From: Acanthamoeba sp. SK_2022b
Lineage: Eukaryota > Discosea > Longamoebia > Acanthamoebidae
Reading direction: 5' to 3'
DNA length: 13,799 bases
NCBI GenBank assembly: GCA_027943245.1
Contig: JANDJZ010001026.1
Location: 1-13,799, forward strand
The number at the start of each line of letters is the position of its first letter. The first letter of the stretch is position 1. The notes beneath the pieces were generated by a model. It had not been told where the DNA came from. It ran no database searches and saw nothing but the letters and a program-made list of their open reading frames with translations. This document shows positions 9,586 through 13,799 of the stretch, one piece after another. The position numbers and the translations under genes are program-made.

Positions 9586-9811
9586 TGTTGTGAGTTACCT
9601 AATAAGGTACTCTGATCAACAGTCACTCTGGAACACCAAATGAGGTAGGACTTAATGAGCTCATAGCACATTAAGGCATGCCTTAAGTTTAGGAGTTATG
9701 TTGTAGTACAACTGTCTACAACAATATAATCAACAGTAATAAAACCAGAGAGAACCCCTGTTCTCTCTCACTTCACACTTTACTCTTCACCACACAGCAT
9801 ACATCACAACA
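9586..9811 (+). repeat. 5' LTR (226 bp)
   Basis: It begins TGTTGTGAGTTACC and ends ACATCACAACA, giving an 8-bp terminal inverted repeat TGTTGTGA/TCACAACA with the TG...CA ends typical of LTRs. The PBS follows at once. Internal features: a perfect 16-bp palindrome TTAAGGCATGCCTTAA at 9671-9686, a TATAAT box at 9725-9730, and an AATAAA at 9738-9743 that could serve 3'-end formation. Matching copies, split, lie at 12732-12817 and 12938-13085. Confidence 0.92.
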
Positions 9812-9824
9812 GGTTATGGGCCCA
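9812..9824 (+). other. Primer-binding site for initiator tRNA-Met (half-tRNA type)
   Basis: GGTTATGGGCCCA directly abuts the 5' LTR. It is complementary to TGGGCCCATAACC, which spans the CAU anticodon loop and stem of eukaryotic initiator tRNA-Met, not its 3' CCA end. Drosophila copia uses such an internal site with a cleaved half-tRNA primer. Confidence 0.88.
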
Positions 9825-9832
9825 CACTCACA

Positions 9833-11217
9833 ATGAGTAACTACAAAGTCACCAAGAGATATGTACTCCAATCAGTCACCAAGTTCAGCACCTGGCGCAA
9901 GGAGCTCAAGTTCATCTTGCTCTCATGGAACCTGTGGGACATTGCCCTCGCCAACCAGCCCAGAGGCACAGGCAAGGAGAAGGCCAACAACAGAGACAAC
10001 AACAGACGAATGAGAATGCAGCAGGCAGCTGGCTTCATCATTCTGTGTCTGGATACACAGTTCAGGACAATATGCTCACATCTCAAAGACCCAAGAGAGA
10101 TGCTGAGGGCACTCAATGAGCAGCTCACGCCAAATACTACGGGGTACCACACACTCTACCTCAAGCACTACTTGAGGATGCAACACAAGCCCAGAGAGAC
10201 CCTGGACACATACTTCAGGTGGCTAGACAAGGCCATAAAGGACCTGGCAGGCCAGGACTACAAGGTAGACAAGAACCTGGCACTCACAATCATGCTCAAC
10301 AGACTCCCAGAGGGGTACAAGTCCATACAGACCATCATCAAGAGCGTGAGAGATGAACTACAGAGAGGCTAAGCAGCTACTATTCCAGCGCAAGGCCACC
10401 CACATTGCAAAGACAGCAACACACAAGTCCATTAACATCATCCAAGCACCACAAGGACAACGGGAGAAAACTCCAACACAAAGTCCAACAACAGCAAACC
10501 CAGAAAGTTTACTGGTAAGTGCTTCAAGTGCAGTGAGGTCAGGCATAGAAGATGCAACTGTCCCAAGCTCAAGGGCAAGAAGCCCAGAGATAGCAAGGGA
10601 AGTGGCCAGAGAAGTACTGGAGCAAGAGAAGAGACCATCCTCTCAGCAACCAAGCAAGTACTCACCATCACAGAGTCCAAAGACCACTGGTACTTGGACT
10701 CCAGAGCAACTGCACACATAACATGCAGGAAGGACTGGTTGCATGACTACGTCAGTCTCAAGGCCAAAGGGCAGAGTCTGCTGCTCAGTGACAACTTTGA
10801 GTGCAAAATCAAAGGGCTCAGAGTCGTACACACAAGTGTGCAGGTGGACAGAGTCAAAGAGACAGTGACATTTGCAAGAGTACTGTACATACCAGGACTC
10901 ACAAAGAACCTCATCTCCATGGCCATGGTGATGGCCAGAGGGAACAAGGTACACATCAACCACTCAGGAGGTAGCATGTTCAACCGTGAGGGCCAAAAGG
11001 TGCTCCAGGCAATGCTACAGGGGGGCATGCTGGCACTACCAATCAAGCCAATCCAGCCAACACAGCCTCAAGTGAATGCCATCCAGGAGAACTACTCACT
11101 CAACCAGCTCCACCACCACTATGGACACGTAGGTGAGACATGACTATGTGCCCTGATCAAGTCTCTTGGACTGGTGCATGCTGGAGGCACACTCTCACCA
11201 TGTGACATGTGCATTTT
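9833..11217 (+). pseudogene. Copia gag-protease-integrase N-terminus, frameshifted and truncated
   Basis: The first ATG after the PBS opens a gag of the copia type (Retrotran_gag_2/UBN2-like), 179 codons to a TAA at 10370-10372. Shortly after, the next frame continues the protein (EAKQLLFQRKATHIA), and the original frame, with another TAA at 10433-10435, resumes to give a zinc knuckle C-x2-C-x4-H-x4-C (10520-10561; usual Gly replaced). The protease has WYLDSRATAHIT: the active-site DSG is DSR (AGA at 10703). The integrase zinc-binding start follows (HHHYGH ... CDMC, Cys at 11201 and 11210), broken by TGA 11141-11143. The reading ends abruptly at a second PBS at 11219. Two compensating frameshifts, nonsense codons and loss of the catalytic glycine indicate a dead copy. 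Confidence 0.88.
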
Positions 11218-11218
11218 A

Positions 11219-11231
11219 GGTTATGGGCCCA
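11219..11231 (+). other. Second copy of the primer-binding site, without an LTR in front
   Basis: Identical 13-mer GGTTATGGGCCCA followed by the same leader (CACTCACAATGAGTAACTAC) as at 9812. Its left neighbour is integrase-like sequence, so it was joined by recombination or template switching rather than by a separate LTR insertion. Confidence 0.85.
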
Positions 11232-11239
11232 CACTCACA

Positions 11240-11693
11240 ATGAGTAACTACGAAGTCACCAAGAGATATGTACTCCAATCAGTCACTGAGTACAACACCT
11301 GGTGTGAGGAGCTCAAGTTCATACTGCTCTCACAAAACCTGTGGGACATGGCATTCACCAACCAGCCCAAGGACATGGGCAAGGAGAAGGCCAACGACAG
11401 ACAACAATAGACAAATGAGGATGCAGCAAGTAGCTGGCTTCTTCATTCTGTGTCTGGACACACAGTTTACCCCAGGAAGATGCTCCAGGCGCTCGACAAT
11501 CAGCTCACGCCAAAGACTATGGGGTATCACATGCTCTACCTCAAGCACTACTTGAGGATGCAATACAAGCCCAGAGAGACCTTGCATGCATATTGCAGGC
11601 AGCTAGACAAGGCCATAAAAGACCTGGCAAGCCAAGACTACAACGTGGACAAGAACCTAGCACTCGCAATCATGCTCAATGGACTCCCAGAGG
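11240..11693 (+). pseudogene. Second, diverged gag copy, truncated
   Basis: Starts MSNYEVTKRYVLQSVTEYNTW and follows the gag at 9833 closely. A 2-nt loss near 11400 gives a TAG (11408-11410). A deletion of about 24 nt follows the DTQF segment. Then YLKHYLRMQYKPRETL and DKNLALAIMLNGLPE match the first copy until homology stops at about 11693, where inverted RT sequence begins. The differences from copy 1 are scattered substitutions, so it is an older or different subfamily member rather than a fresh tandem duplicate. Confidence 0.87.
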
Positions 11694-12081
11694 ACTTTCT
11701 TGATACTGAGCACAAATCGCTCTGGTGTGTTGATGACGCAGTTGTCAACAAAGACCGCTATGTAGACTGTGTGCTTGCCTTTGTACCTAATGTAGACACA
11801 TGGGTCAGTGTGTGTTGGCATGAATCCTTGTGTACATAGGTGCACATTGAGCGTCCAGTTCCACTTGAGGGGTGCCTGCTTGAGCCCATAAAGACTCTTG
11901 TGCACTAGACAGATGTAGTCTGATCACCCCTTGTCCATGAAACCCTTGGGTTGATGCATGTAGTTCTCCTTGGGGAGAGTGGCATTGAGGAATGCCATGG
12001 TTATATCCATCTGATGGACTGTGTAACCAACCTGTACTGCTATAGCAATGAGTACCTGTAGGTGCTTGAGACATACTACTG
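11694..12081 (-). pseudogene. Copia reverse-transcriptase fragment, inverted
   Basis: Read on the minus strand it gives, in order, GYTVHQMDITMAFLNATLP, ENYMHQPKGFM, a TGA (11926-11924), KSLYGLKQAPLKWN, GFMPTHTDPCVYI and VFVDNCVINT. These are the RVT_2 landmarks. The first catalytic Asp (QMD) is kept, but the YVDD-type box reads FVDN (11749-11741). It begins and ends inside the RT domain, opposite to the gag copies, so it is a pasted fragment. Edges are uncertain by several bases. Confidence 0.88.
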
Positions 12082-12723
12082 AACAGAGTGTTCAGAAAAA
12101 AGTAACAAAGACTCTTTTGACAATGTACACTTTTTGTACACAAATAGTATAAAAACACACTGTAAAAGGCCTCAAAAAAAAAGCTTCAAATTCTGTACAC
12201 TGAGGTAAAACAGTTTTGAAAATCATATGTTTTGTACTTGACAAAATTTGGTCAACATGGATAATGCTTAAATTGTTGGAATTCTCGCCCTTCAATGAAG
12301 TTTTTCAGTACCTTGGTGCCAATTGAAAACAGTGGCAGAATGTCTTGGTGGGTAGTACAAAACACAGAACTGGTTTTTCACAAACATCTTTAAAGCCTTA
12401 GTACCAATGCGCATTGGGTCTTAGTGATTTTGTGATGACATGGCTGTTTTGCACATGTTACAGCTCAAATTTGGTAAAGATCTGCATAAACTGAAATTTC
12501 TTAAATACCTTATATCTCACCTAAAATATGTACATCTCTGGGCTGGGGTGGAAGAACTGATGCGCATTGGTTCAACACTTCTCTTGTGGGTGAAGATCTA
12601 TTATGATGAAAAAGTGATATCTTGAAATGTACAAAATGCATAGAACCTTGTGTTCAAAGACAGTGACTCCTTTTTGGGCAAGTTTAGTGAGATGTACAAG
12701 ATTTAAGTGTTACCGATACTGTT
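12082..12723. other. AT-rich noncoding segment, MITE-related at its left edge
   Basis: About 640 bp, much more AT-rich than its surroundings, with no convincing gene. At 12086-12118 GAGTGTTCAG and GACTCTTTT recur with the same 24-nt spacing as in the MITE end at 7670-7702. A weaker direct copy (GTGTTCA then CAGTGACTC) is at 12650-12669. It includes the perfect palindrome CCAATGCGCATTGG (12404-12417) and a second ATGCGCATTGG near 12560. It is probably the remains of one or two DNA transposons inserted in, or carried by, the retroelement. Confidence 0.6.
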
Positions 12724-12729
12724 AAGGGG
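12724..12729 (+). other. Polypurine tract of the retrotransposon
   Basis: AAGGGG lies two bases before the TGTTGTGAG start of the 3' LTR, the expected position of the plus-strand primer. It indicates that the LTR at 12732 is a true 3' LTR in the same orientation as the 5' LTR. Confidence 0.65.
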
Positions 12730-12731
12730 CA

Positions 12732-12817
12732 TGTTGTGAGTTACCTTATTAGGTCCTCTATGCAACAGTCACTCTGGAACACCAAATGAGGTAGGACTTA
12801 ATGAGCTCCTAGCACAT
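12732..12817 (+). repeat. 3' LTR, first 86 bp, interrupted
   Basis: TGTTGTGAGTTACC through GCTCCTAGCACAT matches the 5' LTR 9586-9671 with about seven substitutions, then stops and GTG-type satellite follows. The missing remainder is found inverted at 12938-13085. Confidence 0.9.
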
Positions 12818-12937
12818 ATTGTGGTGTGGTGGTGTTGTGGTGGTGGTGGTGTGGTGTTGTGGTGGTGTTGGTGTGGTGTTGTGGTGGTGTTGTGGTGGTG
12901 TGGTGTTGGTGTGGTGTTGTGGTGAAGGTGTTGTGAT
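12818..12937. repeat. GTG-type minisatellite between the two halves of the 3' LTR
   Basis: Units of GTGGTG and TTGTGGTG, 120 bp. Read together with 12938-13085 in reverse complement, it forms a continuous LTR 3' end followed by CAC-type satellite. It was therefore probably the right flank of the element before an inversion. Confidence 0.88.
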
Positions 12938-13085
12938 GGTTGTGATGTATGCTGTATGTGAAGAGTAGAGTGAAGTGAGAAAGAACAGGGTTCTTTCTGG
13001 TTTTATTGCTGTTGAATATATTGTTGTAGCCAGTTGTGCTACAACATAACTCCTAAACTTAAGGCATGCCTTAATGTGCTAGGAG
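12938..13085 (-). repeat. 3' LTR, remaining part, inverted
   Basis: The reverse complement matches 9660-9811 of the 5' LTR, including the 16-bp palindrome (13059-13074) and the ACATCACAAC terminus. Its inner end CTCCTAGCACAT repeats the last 12 bases of the upright half at 12806-12817 in inverted orientation. Confidence 0.9.
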
Positions 13086-13799
13086 ACACCAGACACTCCA
13101 TCACCACACCAGCACCACACCAGCAGCACACCAACACCGCACCACCACAACACCACCACACCACCACACCATCACCACCACACCATACCCATCACCACAA
13201 CACAACACAACATCACCACATCACTACCACCATCACCACAACACAACCACACCACACCATCACCACACTACCACACTACAACACCACCACCGCCACAGCA
13301 GCACCACACCATCAAAACCACAACACCACCACACCAGCACCACAGCACCACAATACCACCACAATACAATCACCACAACTCCACCACAACAACACCACAA
13401 CAATATTACCGCAGCACCTCAAAACAACCACACAATTACCACACCATCACCACAACATCACCACAACATTACCACCACACCATCACACCACCACAACAGC
13501 ACTACAACAGCACCACAACACAACAAATCCACCACAACACCACCACAACATCACCACAACACCACCACCACAGAAGCACTACAACATCACCACAACACCA
13601 CCACCACCATCACCACAACACCACCATCACTACAACACCACAACACCATAACACCATAACACCACAACCCACCACATCACCACAACACCACAACACCATT
13701 ATCCCCAGAACACCATCACCCCCACAACACCACAACACCATTATCCCCACAACACCATCCCCACCACAACACCACCACACCACCACAGCAACACCACAA
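13086..13799. repeat. CAC/AAC minisatellite, right flank to window end
   Basis: G-poor CAC-type array like 6791-8289. Near the end, a block of about 50 bp containing CACAACACCATTATCCCC recurs in tandem (around 13685-13755). The Thr/His-rich open frame at 13034-13651 is composition-driven, not a gene. The array continues beyond the window. Confidence 0.94.

Larger units (their letters stand above)
9586..13085 (+). mobile_element. Rearranged, decayed Ty1/copia-type LTR retrotransposon
   Basis: Parts in order: 5' LTR 9586-9811; PBS 9812-9824; gag-protease-integrase start 9833-11217; second PBS and gag copy 11219-11693; inverted reverse-transcriptase piece about 11694-12081; AT-rich noncoding segment 12082-12723; polypurine tract 12724-12729; 3' LTR begun at 12732 and broken at 12817, its second half inverted at 12938-13085. 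The gag type, the DS-x-A-T protease motif, the zinc-binding integrase start and the QMD ... SLYGLKQAP reverse transcriptase place it in Pseudoviridae/copia. Most of integrase, RNase H and the rest of RT are missing, so it is non-autonomous at best. The two LTRs differ at about 8% of the first 86 bp, so the insertion is not recent. Confidence 0.9.

Noticed and set aside
9586..9811. Solo LTR or bacterial-type insertion sequence
   Set aside because: A PBS and copia gag follow directly, so it is the 5' LTR of an internal-sequence-bearing retrotransposon.
12440..12625. 61-codon plus-strand frame in the AT-rich segment as a gene
   Set aside because: Short, no recognisable motif, and within sequence better explained as transposon remains.
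13034..13651. 205-codon open frame starting in the inverted LTR
   Set aside because: It runs from inverted LTR sequence into satellite; the protein is pure low-complexity.

Overview
The window is nuclear DNA from a eukaryote. The left part is GC-rich, intron-dense and gene-dense; the right part is repetitive. Two things point to a stramenopile (heterokont) alga or relative: a protein with two helicase-associated (HA) repeats and no helicase core, a family expanded in diatoms and relatives, and compact genes with short GT-AG introns. I cannot name the species.

Gene part (1-6730). A GT microsatellite (1-186) probably lies in an intron. It is followed by the last five exons of a RhoGAP-domain gene on the + strand (227-1468). 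Three minus-strand genes follow: an ankyrin-repeat protein with a possible C-terminal membrane anchor (3034 to 1648), a complete-looking IGBP1/TAP42 (PP2A regulator alpha4) gene (4627 to 3153), and the HA-domain gene (6626 to 4840). I built exon models from conserved motifs and phase-compatible GT/AG sites. RhoGAP and the ankyrin gene converge with 179 bp between stop codons (1469-1647: a C-run followed by AT-rich AAT/AAC repeats). The other gene-to-gene gaps are about 118 and 212 bp. Nothing suggests that these four genes work in one pathway.

Repeat part (6730-13799). Low-complexity minisatellites built of CAC/AAC/ATC triplets almost lack G on one strand. The arrays flip orientation several times: GTG-type 6737-6790, CAC-type 6791-8289, GTG-type 8738-9585 and 12818-12937, CAC-type 13086-13799. 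Set in them are a 163-bp MITE with 23-bp terminal inverted repeats (7666-7828), a roughly 450-bp non-repetitive island (8290-8737), and a decayed, rearranged Ty1/copia LTR retrotransposon (9586 to about 13085).

The retrotransposon has a 226-bp 5' LTR and a primer-binding site matching the anticodon arm of initiator tRNA-Met, as in Drosophila copia half-tRNA priming. It carries a broken gag-protease-integrase start, a second PBS plus gag copy, an inverted reverse-transcriptase fragment, an AT-rich segment related to the MITE, and a polypurine tract. Its 3' LTR is split by an inversion that also carries satellite DNA. None of its coding parts looks functional. I see no CRISPR array, operon, rRNA, tRNA or defence system. 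The most interesting material is the relationship between the retroelement ends and the satellite arrays, and the rearranged interior of the element.
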